This document shows positions 36,546 to 45,203 of a stretch of 64,000 nucleotides of DNA, piece after piece. The notes beneath the pieces are model-generated. The model saw only the letters and a program-made list of their open reading frames with translations, was not told the DNA's origin and searched no databases. The stretch comes from an uncultured Prevotella sp. GTDB lineage: Bacteria > Bacteroidota > Bacteroidia > Bacteroidales > Bacteroidaceae. The stretch is from positions 128,169-192,168 of the forward strand of contig CAKQMS010000001.1 in NCBI GenBank assembly GCA_934254985.1, read 5' to 3'. The position numbers were made by a program, and so were the translations under genes. The number at the start of each line of letters is the position of its first letter. Within the stretch, counting starts at the first letter, position 1.

Positions 36546-37214
36546 ATGCAAAATCTCGAACATCGACTTTTCAACAAAACTAAGCTACTACTCGTTATGC
36601 TGATAATGAGTTGCACTACTGTTATGGCTCAGACCTTTACCGACCATGTACGCAAAGACGGAAATGGCAAGGCTACTGTAACCATCACTCAAAGCGCCGA
36701 TGTAGAGAAACTCGTTAATAGCCGTCCGGCTCTTACCGAGAAACAAAAGATTGCCGAACAGCAAGCCGAAACAGCAAAAGCCGCTAAGGAAGCTAAAGAA
36801 CGCGAAAAGGCAAAAGAGATTATCAACAACCGACCACAACATAATGGCGGAACTCATGCATCGACATCAACAAATAATGATGCTGACGACAACGACATGA
36901 ATATACCTACCGTAGATATGCGTAAAAAGATGATACGCAACGGATATAAGGTAACAGGCTACCGCGTGCAAGCTTTTGCAGGTCGTAATTCCAAGGCCGA
37001 CCGCATAAAGGCAGAAAGCGTTGGTAATGCCATAAAGATGAAATACCCAGACCAGCCTGTATACGTACACTTCTATTCTCCAAGATGGATTTGCCGTGTG
37101 GGCAACTATCGCACATACGAAGAGGCAGCAAAGATGCTTAAGCTCGTGAAAGGTATGGGCTATTCAGCAGCAACAATTGTAAAAGGACAGATAACAGTTA
37201 AAGGTGGACAATAA
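36546..37214 (+). CDS. SPOR domain-containing secreted protein
   Basis: Protein of 222 residues. It has an N-terminal signal peptide (LLLVMLIMSCTTVMAQ), a lysine/alanine/glutamate-rich helical region (about 60-95), an asparagine/serine linker and a C-terminal SPOR domain (about 140-222, GYRVQAFAGRNSKADRIKAE). SPOR domains bind denuded septal peptidoglycan glycan strands, so it probably acts in cell division or wall maintenance in the periplasm. The ATG at 36546 was chosen since the signal peptide follows it; the frame is open upstream across the stem-loop. In Bacteroidales this gene regularly lies between tpiA and folE. Confidence 0.88.
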   Translation: MQNLEHRLFNKTKLLLVMLIMSCTTVMAQTFTDHVRKDGNGKATVTITQSADVEKLVNSRPALTEKQKIAEQQAETAKAAKEAKEREKAKEIINNRPQHNGGTHASTSTNNDADDNDMNIPTVDMRKKMIRNGYKVTGYRVQAFAGRNSKADRIKAESVGNAIKMKYPDQPVYVHFYSPRWICRVGNYRTYEEAAKMLKLVKGMGYSAATIVKGQITVKGGQ

Positions 37215-37304
37215 GGCTACATAATCTTTTATTTATAGTCTTTATAATGGGAACAAGCATTCCCCCACTCCATCTTATCAACATATATAAACAGAAATAG
37301 ACAA

Positions 37305-37895
37305 GTGAATCCAGAAACAGAATTTCGTGACGGCTTAGATACTTTAGCCAGTCACTACCACGACATATTGTCACTTCTTGGTGAAGACCCTGAGCGTGAA
37401 GGATTAGTAAAGACTCCTATGCGTGTAGCAAAGGCCATGCAGATGCTCACCCGTGGATATTTCCAAGATCCACACAAGGTTCTCACCGACGCTTTGTTCA
37501 AAGAAGACTACAACCAGATGGTTATAGTAAAGGATATAGATGTTTTCTCGCTTTGCGAACACCACATGTTGCCTTTCTATGGCAAAGCTCATGTGGCCTA
37601 TATTCCAAATGGCTACATCACAGGCTTGAGCAAGATTGCCCGCGTGGTGGATATCTATAGCCATCGTCTGCAGGTGCAGGAACGACTCACACAGCAGATT
37701 AAGGAGTGCATACAGGAAACTCTAAATCCGCAGGGTGTGATGGTGGTTATCGAAGCTAAGCACATGTGTATGCAGATGAGAGGGGTAGAGAAGCAAAACT
37801 CTGTTACCGTAACGAGCGACTTCTGTGGAGTGTTCGACGACCTCAACACTCGTCAGGAGTTTATGAACCTTATAAAGAGTAAGTCTTCTATCTAA
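37305..37895 (+). CDS. folE: GTP cyclohydrolase I
   Basis: Protein of 196 residues starting at a GTG. The zinc ligands are visible as C84 and H87 ([10 protein letters not shown]) and C155 ([10 protein letters not shown]). The TPMRVAKAM and [23 protein letters not shown] segments are conserved family motifs. It converts GTP to 7,8-dihydroneopterin triphosphate, the first step of folate and queuosine-related synthesis. Gene order tpiA-SPOR-folE-xth is conserved in the order. No ATG is available at the conserved N-terminus, which supports GTG. Confidence 0.97.
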   Translation: MNPETEFRDGLDTLASHYHDILSLLGEDPEREGLVKTPMRVAKAMQMLTRGYFQDPHKVLTDALFKEDYNQMVIVKDIDVFSLCEHHMLPFYGKAHVAYIPNGYITGLSKIARVVDIYSHRLQVQERLTQQIKECIQETLNPQGVMVVIEAKHMCMQMRGVEKQNSVTVTSDFCGVFDDLNTRQEFMNLIKSKSSI

Positions 37896-37937
37896 GTATA
37901 CTCACTCATCATAAATATTACACCTTATTATATATAT

Positions 37938-38696
37938 ATGAAGTTCATATCTTGGAATGTCAATGGACTAAGGGCTTGCGTAGGCAAAGATTTCGAGAAG
38001 TCGTTTGCTGAACTTGATGCTGATTTCTTCTGCTTGCAAGAGACGAAGATGCAGCATGGACAGCTCGACCTTAACTTCCCTGGCTATCATTCTTATTGGA
38101 ACTATGCCGAAAAGAAAGGATATTCGGGCACAGCAATATATACCAAGCACGAGCCCCTAAGCGTGACTTATGGCATAGGCATAGATGAGCACGACCACGA
38201 AGGAAGAGTGATAACTCTTGAGATGCCTAACTTCTATCTCGTAACGGTATATACTCCAAACTCGCAAGATGGTTTGCGTCGTTTGGACTATCGCATGCAA
38301 TGGGAGGCAGACTTCATGGCTTATCTTAAGAAGCTTGACGAAAAGAAACCTGTTATAGTTTGTGGTGACCTCAACGTGGCTCACGAAGAGATAGACATCA
38401 AGAATCCGAAGACAAACCGCAAGAATGCAGGCTTCACAGACGAAGAACGCGAGAAGTTTACTACCCTATTGAATGCCGGCTTCACCGATACTTTCAGATA
38501 TTTGCATCCAGAGCAGGTAACATATAGTTGGTGGTCGTATCGCTTCAAAGCTCGTGAGAAGAACGCTGGTTGGCGTATCGACTACTTCCTCGTATCCAAC
38601 CGCCTACGCGATATGATTGAAAAGGCTGATATCCATACCGAGATATTTGGCTCTGACCATTGCCCGGTAGAGTTGGTTGTGAAGAGTGAAGAGTGA
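37938..38696 (+). CDS. xth: Exodeoxyribonuclease III (AP endonuclease)
   Basis: Protein of 252 residues of the exonuclease III/APE family. The catalytic motifs are in order: [17 protein letters not shown] (metal-binding Glu), [11 protein letters not shown] (Asp/Asn), WRIDYFLVS and GSDHCPVEL (catalytic Asp-His). It cuts DNA at abasic sites and trims 3' ends in base excision repair. The gene follows folE by 42 nt and is followed by repeats and a hairpin. Confidence 0.96.
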   Translation: MKFISWNVNGLRACVGKDFEKSFAELDADFFCLQETKMQHGQLDLNFPGYHSYWNYAEKKGYSGTAIYTKHEPLSVTYGIGIDEHDHEGRVITLEMPNFYLVTVYTPNSQDGLRRLDYRMQWEADFMAYLKKLDEKKPVIVCGDLNVAHEEIDIKNPKTNRKNAGFTDEEREKFTTLLNAGFTDTFRYLHPEQVTYSWWSYRFKAREKNAGWRIDYFLVSNRLRDMIEKADIHTEIFGSDHCPVELVVKSEE

Positions 38697-38789
38697 AGAA
38701 CGAAGAGTGAAGAATCTTAGTGAAGAATAAATAATATAGTATAAAGAATTAGGGGTGAAGAGTGAAGATTTTAAGACTTCACTCTTCAC
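38690..38789. repeat. Short GAGTGAA-type repeats ending in a hairpin
   Basis: Several copies of GAGTGAAGA in tandem or near tandem follow the xth stop. They end in a perfect 13-bp stem, GTGAAGAGTGAAG / CTTCACTCTTCAC (38755-38767 and 38777-38789), followed by TTTT, likely the terminator. The same short motif occurs at about 29970-29998. Confidence 0.7.
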
Positions 38790-38836
38790 TTTTAGTTAAT
38801 GCTAGTTAAAGAGTTGCTTAATAGCCGTTTTTTTTG

Positions 38837-38844
38837 TTACTTTG
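38837..38844 (+). promoter_or_regulatory. -7-like element TTACTTTG of ftsX
   Basis: One mismatch from TAnnTTTG, 34 nt before the ftsX ATG at 38879. Confidence 0.4.
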
Positions 38845-38878
38845 CAAAGAATTTGGCATATTATATACTGTTTTGACC

Positions 38879-39760
38879 ATGGTAAAGAAACAAAATAAGA
38901 CCGGCAAACGTTCAGGTTTGCAGGCAGTAACGTTGTGTATAAGTACCGCCATGGTACTTGTATTATTAGGCTTAGTGGTATTCACTACATTGGCAGGCCA
39001 CAACCTATCATCGCATGTTAAGGAAAACCTTGTTGTCACATTGATGCTGGAACAAGATATGAGTTCGTCGGAAGGACAACACATGTGTTTGTCTGTAAAG
39101 CAACGCCCATATATCAAAACCATCAACTTTATTAGCAAAGAACAAGCTCTAAAGGAAGCAACAAAGACTATGGGTGCCGACCCTTCGGAGTTTACAGATG
39201 GTATAAATCCTTTCTTTTCATCTATAGAGATTACTCTCAAAGGCGACTATGCCAATACAGACTCGCTGAAATGGATAGAAAAAGAACTGAAGAAATATCC
39301 TCGTGTGAGCGAGATAACATATCAGAAAGACTTGATTGAAGCCGTTAACCGTAACCTTACAAAGATAGGTATGGTGCTATTGGCATTGGCTTTGCTCTTG
39401 ACTTTCGTATCGTTCGCTCTCATCAACAACACCGTGCGCTTGGGTATCTTTGCTCGAAGATTCTCAATACACACAATGAAACTCGTTGGTGCTTCATGGG
39501 GATTTATCCGCCGACCTTTCCTTCGTCGTGCTATGACTATAGGACTGGTGGCATCTATCATCGCTATTGCAGCATTGGGAGGAATGCTCTATGCACTAAT
39601 GTGCTATGAGCCAGATATCCTAACAATTGTTACATGGCGCGAGATGGCTATCACAGCAGCATCGGTAGTAGTGTTTGGTGTGGTGATAACAGCAATATGC
39701 GCTAATATCTCTGTCACAAGATTCCTTAAGATGAAGGCAGGCGAACTTTACAAGATATAA
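38879..39760 (+). CDS. ftsX: Cell division protein FtsX
   Basis: Protein of 293 residues with four membrane helices in the FtsX pattern: one near the N-terminus (about 22-42), a large extracytoplasmic domain, and three in the second half (LALALLLTFVSFALINNTV; GLVASIIAIAALGGMLYAL; AASVVVFGVVITAICANI). It pairs with the ATPase FtsE to control peptidoglycan hydrolases at the septum; ftsE is not in this window. The ATG at 38879 was chosen over an open upstream frame that begins in the promoter region. It heads a conserved run with DUF3098, uppP, truB, queA and folK. Confidence 0.9.
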   Translation: MVKKQNKTGKRSGLQAVTLCISTAMVLVLLGLVVFTTLAGHNLSSHVKENLVVTLMLEQDMSSSEGQHMCLSVKQRPYIKTINFISKEQALKEATKTMGADPSEFTDGINPFFSSIEITLKGDYANTDSLKWIEKELKKYPRVSEITYQKDLIEAVNRNLTKIGMVLLALALLLTFVSFALINNTVRLGIFARRFSIHTMKLVGASWGFIRRPFLRRAMTIGLVASIIAIAALGGMLYALMCYEPDILTIVTWREMAITAASVVVFGVVITAICANISVTRFLKMKAGELYKI

Positions 39761-39827
39761 AGCACAGGTAGCGAAAAGGGATAAAGATTACACATTATTA
39801 TATATATAGGAATAAAAAACATAGAAT

Positions 39828-40166
39828 ATGGAAGATATAAACAAAGAGATTGCTGGTAATGCTATGGAACAGCATGAAGCAACAATACAGCATGAAGCGA
39901 CTGCACAGCAGAATGCTACTGTATCAGATAAAAAGAATTATGCTTTCGGCAAGATGAACTTCATTCTTATGGCTGTAAGCATGCTAATAGTTATCATTGG
40001 TTTTATACTGATGAGCGGTGCAAGCTCTGATGAGACAGCATTCAATGAAGATATCTTCAGCCCAATGCGAATCAAGGTTGCTCCTGTGGTTTGCTTCATA
40101 GGTTTTGTATCTATGATTTATGCTATTGTTCACAAGACTAAAGACAATAAGGAGGAGCAGGCATAA
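39828..40166 (+). CDS. DUF3098 family membrane protein
   Basis: Protein of 112 residues. A polar, glutamine/alanine-rich N-terminus with imperfect repeats ([17 protein letters not shown]) is followed by two membrane helices ([22 protein letters not shown] and [18 protein letters not shown]). The segment FGKMNF is the DUF3098 mark. Found between ftsX and uppP in Bacteroidetes. Its stop codon overlaps the uppP start (TAATG). Function unknown. Confidence 0.88.
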   Translation: MEDINKEIAGNAMEQHEATIQHEATAQQNATVSDKKNYAFGKMNFILMAVSMLIVIIGFILMSGASSDETAFNEDIFSPMRIKVAPVVCFIGFVSMIYAIVHKTKDNKEEQA

Positions 40167-40969
40167 TGGATTGGTTACAAGCACTTATTCTCGGAGCTAT
40201 ACAGGGTTTGACAGAATATCTACCGGTTAGTAGTAGTGGTCACCTCACCATAGGCTCTTACCTTTTTGGAGTAAATCCCGACGACAATCTCACCTTTACA
40301 GTTGCTGTGCATGTGGCAACAGTATTGAGCACATTGGTTATATTGTGGAAAGAGGTGGCATGGATATTCAAAGGACTCTTTAAATGCCAGATGAACGAAG
40401 AGACTCGCTATGTACTTAACATCGTAGTCTCAATGATTCCTATCGGTATAGTAGGTGTATTCTTCAAAGACTACGTAGAAGACATCTTCGGTTCTGGTCT
40501 TGCTATCGTTGGAGCAATGCTCTTGGTAACAGCCTGCTTGTTGGCATTCTCTTACTTTGCACGCCCACGTCAGAAGGAAAAGATTTCTATGCGTGATGCC
40601 TTCATCATCGGTTTGGCTCAAGCATGCGCAGTAATGCCAGGTCTTTCTCGCTCAGGTAGTACCATCGCTACAGGACTCTTGCTTGGCAACAAGAAAGAGA
40701 GCCTTGCCCAGTTCTCGTTCCTTATGGTGATACCTCCAATCCTTGGAGAAGCTCTGCTCGACATAGTAAAAGCTATGAAGCATGGTGTAGAAGCTACTGC
40801 AGGCGATATTTCTATGCTTGCATTAACAGTTGGCTTCATCTCTGCTTTCGTCTTCGGATGCTTGGCTTGCAAGTGGATGATAAACATCGTGAAGAAAGGT
40901 AAGCTTATCTACTTCGCTATCTATTGCGCCATAGTAGGTGCTACAACATTGATTTGCTCAATTATCTAA
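40166..40969 (+). CDS. uppP: Undecaprenyl-diphosphatase
   Basis: Membrane phosphatase of 267 residues, BacA/UppP type. The two signature motifs are [12 protein letters not shown] near the N-terminus and [14 protein letters not shown] in the middle; about seven to eight membrane helices are present. It recycles undecaprenyl diphosphate to the monophosphate carrier for peptidoglycan and other wall polymers and contributes to bacitracin tolerance. Start overlaps the upstream stop by one base, which indicates translational coupling. Confidence 0.96.
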   Translation: MDWLQALILGAIQGLTEYLPVSSSGHLTIGSYLFGVNPDDNLTFTVAVHVATVLSTLVILWKEVAWIFKGLFKCQMNEETRYVLNIVVSMIPIGIVGVFFKDYVEDIFGSGLAIVGAMLLVTACLLAFSYFARPRQKEKISMRDAFIIGLAQACAVMPGLSRSGSTIATGLLLGNKKESLAQFSFLMVIPPILGEALLDIVKAMKHGVEATAGDISMLALTVGFISAFVFGCLACKWMINIVKKGKLIYFAIYCAIVGATTLICSII

Positions 40970-40981
40970 CCCCTCAACTGA

Positions 40982-41683
40982 ATGAAGGATTTCATAAAAG
41001 GAGAAATATTGGCTATCGACAAGCCATATCACATGTCGAGCTTCGGAGCCTTGGCTCATGTAAGATATCTGATGTCTAAGAGATTGGGCAAAAAGGTGAA
41101 GATTGGTCATGCTGGCACCCTCGATCCTTTGGCTACAGGAGTGTTGGTGTTGTGTACTGGTAAGACCACAAAACTCATCGACCAACTGCAGCAACATACC
41201 AAGGAGTATATAGCAACTATGCAACTTGGTGCTACTACCGACAGCTACGACCGTGAGCATACAGTAAACCACACCTACCCTACCAAGCATATCACTCGTG
41301 AGCTGATAGACAGCACTATACCACAGTTCATTGGCGATGTGCAGCAGGTGCCACCAACATACAGTGCGGTAAAGGTGAATGGCGACAGAGCTTATGCTTT
41401 GCGCCGTCAGGGCGACAGCGTAGAGCTAAAGCCAAAGACTGTGCGCATTGATGAGATAGAAGTTTTGGACTTCAATCCAGAAGATATGACAATGGCTATA
41501 CGTGTGGTTTGTGGCAAAGGTACATACATCCGCGCCATAGCACGCGACCTTGGCAGAGCGTTGAAGAGTGGAGCTTATCTAACTTCATTGCGTCGCACAA
41601 GAGTTGGCGAAGTTAAAGTAGAAGAATGTGTAGACTTCGACCACTTCTCTGAGTGGCTCGAAAAACAATTAGAAACAGAATAG
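40982..41683 (+). CDS. truB: tRNA pseudouridine(55) synthase TruB
   Basis: Protein of 233 residues. The catalytic aspartate is in GHAGTLDPLATGVLV; other conserved motifs are KPYHMSSFG at the start, QVPPTYSAVKVNGDRAYALRR, and CGKGTYIRAIARDLG. It forms pseudouridine at position 55 of the T-loop of tRNA. The family often carries a C-terminal PUA extension; this short form stops soon after the catalytic domain. Gap of 12 nt to uppP. Confidence 0.96.
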   Translation: MKDFIKGEILAIDKPYHMSSFGALAHVRYLMSKRLGKKVKIGHAGTLDPLATGVLVLCTGKTTKLIDQLQQHTKEYIATMQLGATTDSYDREHTVNHTYPTKHITRELIDSTIPQFIGDVQQVPPTYSAVKVNGDRAYALRRQGDSVELKPKTVRIDEIEVLDFNPEDMTMAIRVVCGKGTYIRAIARDLGRALKSGAYLTSLRRTRVGEVKVEECVDFDHFSEWLEKQLETE

Positions 41684-41696
41684 AAACAATAATATA

Positions 41697-42863
41697 ATGA
41701 AACTATCACAATTCAAGTTTAAGTTGCCTGAGGAACAGATAGCCCTCTATCCTCATGGTTTCATTCGTGAATTCGAAAACGAAAAAGGAGAAAAGGAACA
41801 GTTCCGTATTGTACGCCGTGATGAGGCACGCCTTATGGTTCTCCACCGTAAGTCTGGAAAGATTGATATGTATCAGAAAGATGAAAACGGCAAGGAGATT
41901 GAGGGTAAGTTCATCGAATTTCGTAATATCATAGACTATTTCGACGAAGGTGATGTTTTTATTCTCAACGACACTAAGGTATTCCCTGCTCGCCTCTATG
42001 GCACAAAGGAGAAGACAGATGCCAAGATTGAGGTATTCTTGCTTCGTGAACTAAACCGCGAGATGCGCCTTTGGGATGTTCTCGTAGAACCTGCAAGAAA
42101 GATTCGTATTGGCAACAAGTTGTTCTTTGATGAGACTGGCACTATGGTTGCCGAAGTTATCGACAACACAACAAGCCGCGGTCGTACTCTTCGTTTCCTT
42201 TACGACTGTCCTCACGATGAATTCAAGCAAGAGCTCTTTGCCCTCGGCGAAGCTCCTCTGCCTCGTTATGTCATCGACAAGCGCGAGAACCACCACGGAA
42301 CAGAAGAAGACCATGAAGACTTCCAGTGCATCTTTGCAAAGAACGAGGGTGCTGTCACAGCTCCAGCCACTGGTCTCCACTTCACACGCGAACTAATGAA
42401 ACGTATGGAGATTTATGGTATCAATACTGCTTACATAACACTTCATTGTGGTTTGGGCAACTTCAGCCCTATTGAGGTTGAAGACCTTACAAAGCACAAG
42501 ATGGACTCTGAGCAGATGGAGGTTACACAGGAGGCTTGCGACATCGTAAACAAAGCCAAGGAGGCTGGTCATCATATATGCTCTATCGGCACAAGTGTGC
42601 TCAAGGCTACAGAAACAGCTGTTGGCGTAGACGGAAAACTGAAGGAGTATTCAGACTGGACAAACAAGTTCATCTTCCCTCCTTACGATTTCGGACTCTC
42701 TGACTCTATGGTTGCCAACTTCTATCATCCACTCTCTCCACTACTCATGGCTACTGCAGCATTTGGTGGTTACGAGCAAGTGATGGAATGCTACAATCTG
42801 GCTGTTAAGAATGGTTATCAGTTTGGATGCTACGGCGACTCGCTACTTATTCTTAACGATTAA
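41697..42863 (+). CDS. queA: S-adenosylmethionine:tRNA ribosyltransferase-isomerase
   Basis: Protein of 388 residues, about 40 longer than typical QueA; extra residues are near the N-terminus (FENEKGEKEQ; KDENGKEIEGK) and in the middle. Family motifs are NDTKVFPARLYG, LGEAPLPRYV, GAVTAPATGLHFT and FIFPPYDF. It transfers the ribosyl part of SAM to preQ1-modified tRNA to make epoxyqueuosine. Located 13 nt after truB and 2 nt before folK. Confidence 0.95.
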   Translation: MKLSQFKFKLPEEQIALYPHGFIREFENEKGEKEQFRIVRRDEARLMVLHRKSGKIDMYQKDENGKEIEGKFIEFRNIIDYFDEGDVFILNDTKVFPARLYGTKEKTDAKIEVFLLRELNREMRLWDVLVEPARKIRIGNKLFFDETGTMVAEVIDNTTSRGRTLRFLYDCPHDEFKQELFALGEAPLPRYVIDKRENHHGTEEDHEDFQCIFAKNEGAVTAPATGLHFTRELMKRMEIYGINTAYITLHCGLGNFSPIEVEDLTKHKMDSEQMEVTQEACDIVNKAKEAGHHICSIGTSVLKATETAVGVDGKLKEYSDWTNKFIFPPYDFGLSDSMVANFYHPLSPLLMATAAFGGYEQVMECYNLAVKNGYQFGCYGDSLLILND

Positions 42864-42865
42864 TA

Positions 42866-43276
42866 ATGCATACAGTATACCTCTCGTTAGGTTCAAATAT
42901 CGGCAACCGTCGTGGTATCATGCGCGAAACTCTTAGGCTATTAGGAGAGAATGTAGGCGAAGTAAGCAAGACTTCGAGTCTTCACGAAACAGAACCATGG
43001 GGATTCAGTTCGCCTAACAAATTTCTTAATGCTTGTGTTGAGGTTAAGACCACACTCTCTCCTCGCCGACTACTTGAAGTAACACAGAGCATAGAGCGCA
43101 AACTTGGTAGAATGAACAAGTCGGCAAACGGCACTTACGAGGACCGTATCATAGATATAGATATTCTGATGTATGACGATATCACTATCAATGAGCCAGA
43201 CTTAAAGATACCACATCCGCTGATGCACGAGCGTGACTTCGTGATGAAACCACTTCGTGAGATTTGCAAGATATAA
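42866..43276 (+). CDS. folK: 2-amino-4-hydroxy-6-hydroxymethyldihydropteridine pyrophosphokinase
   Basis: Protein of 136 residues, a short HPPK. The family motifs are LSLGSNIGNRRGIM, ETEPWGF, LNACVEVKT and the ATP/metal site RIIDIDILMYDD followed by IPHPLMHERDFV. It pyrophosphorylates the pterin substrate in folate synthesis. Start codon 2 nt after the queA stop (TAATA-ATG), so the two are coupled. A strong bidirectional terminator follows. Confidence 0.95.
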   Translation: MHTVYLSLGSNIGNRRGIMRETLRLLGENVGEVSKTSSLHETEPWGFSSPNKFLNACVEVKTTLSPRRLLEVTQSIERKLGRMNKSANGTYEDRIIDIDILMYDDITINEPDLKIPHPLMHERDFVMKPLREICKI

Positions 43277-43337
43277 TCTTAGTAACAAGATAAATCTTAT
43301 AGCAACGATACAAATCCTTTAATATAAGGATAAAAAC

Positions 43338-43393
43338 AATCACCACAGTAAAAGCAACAATAATATAAATTGCTATTTACTGTGGTGATTTTT
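43338..43393. terminator. Bidirectional terminator between folK and the AraC-type gene
   Basis: Perfect 15-bp stem AATCACCACAGTAAA / TTTACTGTGGTGATT (43338-43352 and 43376-43390), with T-runs on both strands. Confidence 0.92.
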
Positions 43394-43438
43394 ATTATAG
43401 GAAGCCAATATCAACAGCTTACCATAAAGATTCTATTA

Positions 43439-43876
43439 TTATCTTTTTTTGATTTCAGGATGCTCCAAAAGGAAATTCATTCTGTAAGAACGTGGAGTCA
43501 TCTTCTTGAATTTATAGAAAGCAGCATAGAAAGATTGGCGATTTGCAAAGCCAACCATTTCTGCAATCTGTCCCATGTTCAATTCGATGCTTCGCTTATC
43601 TGTAAGCAATGTCATCGCGTCATTAATACGATAGGAATTTACAAAGGAAGTAAAATTCTGATGAAAGCGAGTGTTTACGACAGCGCTAATATAACGCGTG
43701 TTGGTGTGAAGATCTTCTGCAAGCTGCTTAGCAGAATAATCTTTGTCCTTGTACTTCTTTTCCATTACAATCTTTGCAAGGATTCCCTCCTGAAGTTGGT
43801 CCATCATCTCTGGACTAACAAGCGACCTGTATTTAGCCTCCTTGGGCTTCAGCTCGTGCAAGTTATACTTTACCAT
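43439..43876 (-). CDS. Small AraC-type helix-turn-helix regulator
   Basis: Protein of 145 residues that consists almost only of an AraC-type DNA-binding domain with two helix-turn-helix motifs: AKQLAEDLHTNTRYISAVVN and IAEMVGFANRQSFYAAFYKFK, ending in the typical TPRSYRMNF. No sensor domain is present. Such stand-alone domains in Bacteroidales are often derived from hybrid two-component systems or act as small activators. It has a good promoter embedded in an inverted repeat, which suggests autoregulation. Target genes unknown. Confidence 0.85.
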   Translation of the reverse strand: MVKYNLHELKPKEAKYRSLVSPEMMDQLQEGILAKIVMEKKYKDKDYSAKQLAEDLHTNTRYISAVVNTRFHQNFTSFVNSYRINDAMTLLTDKRSIELNMGQIAEMVGFANRQSFYAAFYKFKKMTPRSYRMNFLLEHPEIKKR

Positions 43877-43923
43877 AAAAATGAATAAAATTGTTACCTG
43901 TTATACCTTTTACTTTACTTTTG

Positions 43924-43966
43924 CAAAGGTAAAAATTCATTTTCAAATAGCAAAATTTTACCTTTG
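43924..43966 (-). promoter_or_regulatory. Promoter of the AraC-type gene inside an 11-bp inverted repeat
   Basis: -33 TTTTG at 43955-43951 and -7 TACCTTTG at 43931-43924 with 19 nt between. The -7 lies inside the left arm of a perfect inverted repeat CAAAGGTAAAA (43924-43934) and TTTTACCTTTG (43956-43966); the right arm lies just upstream of the -33. Confidence 0.65.
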
Positions 43967-44204
43967 CTTTTTATAAATATGTTTACTATTAAACAAAAAA
44001 TATGTTATAACACATCGAAAGTAGCAAGTAAACTTACATATGCCATAATGACATAATAAGATAAAAAGACATCGTTTTAGCAACAAATAGATAAAGTTTT
44101 TGCAACAAGATGTGATTATTACAAATATAATTGCTAACTTAGCGGACACATTTCGAAAAAGGGCATAATATATGCTCAATCATAACTGCTAAACGCTTTA
44201 CCAT

Positions 44205-45080
44205 ATGGCAATGAGACAAATAAAGATTACTACAAACATAACCAACCGCGACAGCGAGGGACTTGACAAATATCTTTCTGATATTTCACGAGAACCAATG
44301 ATATCTGTTGAGGAGGAAACAGAATTGGCACACAAGATACACCTCGGAGGTGTAGAAGGTGAAAGAGCCCGCGACAGACTCGTTAAAGCCAACCTTAGAT
44401 TTGTAGTGTCTGTAGCTAAACAATATCAACATAAGGGATTGTCGCTTACCGACCTTATTAATGAAGGAAACATTGGTCTGGTCAAGGCTTCTGATAAATT
44501 TGACGAGACAAGAGGTTTCAAGTTTATTTCTTATGCAGTTTGGTGGATTAGACAAAGCATCATGCAAGCCCTCGCCGAGCAAGGACGTTTGGTGAGAATA
44601 CCTCTAAACCAAGCAGGTTGCATTATGCGCATTAATCAAGCTATATCCAAATTCCAACAAGAGCAAGGACGTATGCCTTCGACCGAGGAATTGGCTGAGA
44701 TTACTGGTATCGAAGAAGATAAAGTAAGACAAGGTATTGCCACCGACAGCAAAGAAACAAGTATCGACGCACCTATCAACGATGGCGAAGATAATTCTAT
44801 GGCAGAACGCCTGGTCTCTGACGACTCACATACCGATAAACAGATAGATAAAGAGTCGATGGAAAAGGATGTTGAAACACTTCTTGCTTCAATACTCCAC
44901 GGCAAAGACCTTATTATTATGCGCGAAAGCTTCGGTATTGGAACTCCTGAGAAAACTCTCGACGAGATAGCTACAGAGATGGCGCTAACACGCGAAAGAG
45001 TGAGACAAATTCGCGAAAGATGCATCATGAAAATAAGACAGAGCGGACATACTAAGATATTATTAAAGTATCTCGGATAA
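44205..45080 (+). CDS. RpoD-like sigma-70 factor (divergent group 1/2)
   Basis: Protein of 291 residues with the region order of the short Bacteroidetes primary sigma: region 1.2 (GLDKYLSDISREPMISVEEETELAHKI at about residues 18-44), region 2 (VKANLRFVVSVAKQYQ; FKFISYAVWWIRQSIMQAL), region 3 and region 4 (LTRERVRQIRERCIMKIRQSG). It departs from the usual RpoD in region 4.1 (LLASILHGKDLIIMRESFGIG instead of a TDRE-type helix) and in region 3, so it may be an alternative group 2 sigma rather than the main one. ATGs at 44205 and 44211 are both possible; the family start MRQxKIT favours the second. Monocistronic with its own terminator. Confidence 0.8.
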   Translation: MAMRQIKITTNITNRDSEGLDKYLSDISREPMISVEEETELAHKIHLGGVEGERARDRLVKANLRFVVSVAKQYQHKGLSLTDLINEGNIGLVKASDKFDETRGFKFISYAVWWIRQSIMQALAEQGRLVRIPLNQAGCIMRINQAISKFQQEQGRMPSTEELAEITGIEEDKVRQGIATDSKETSIDAPINDGEDNSMAERLVSDDSHTDKQIDKESMEKDVETLLASILHGKDLIIMRESFGIGTPEKTLDEIATEMALTRERVRQIRERCIMKIRQSGHTKILLKYLG

Positions 45081-45120
45081 TCAGCCTTTGACTTACGATT
45101 TGATTACAACAATATACAAT

Positions 45121-45165
45121 AACACGAAAAACCGACACTATTGTTTGGCTTTTCGTGTTATTTTT
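45121..45165 (+). terminator. Intrinsic terminator of the RpoD-like gene
   Basis: 10-bp stem AACACGAAAA / TTTTCGTGTT (45121-45130 and 45150-45159) with an inner stem, followed by ATTTTTG. Confidence 0.88.
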
Positions 45166-45167
45166 GT

Positions 45168-45175
45168 TACCTTTG
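45168..45175 (+). promoter_or_regulatory. -7 element TACCTTTG of icd
   Basis: TAnnTTTG match 28 nt before the icd start, directly after the upstream terminator. Confidence 0.55.
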
Positions 45176-45203
45176 CCCTCAAATTATTAACAACAACACT
45201 ATT

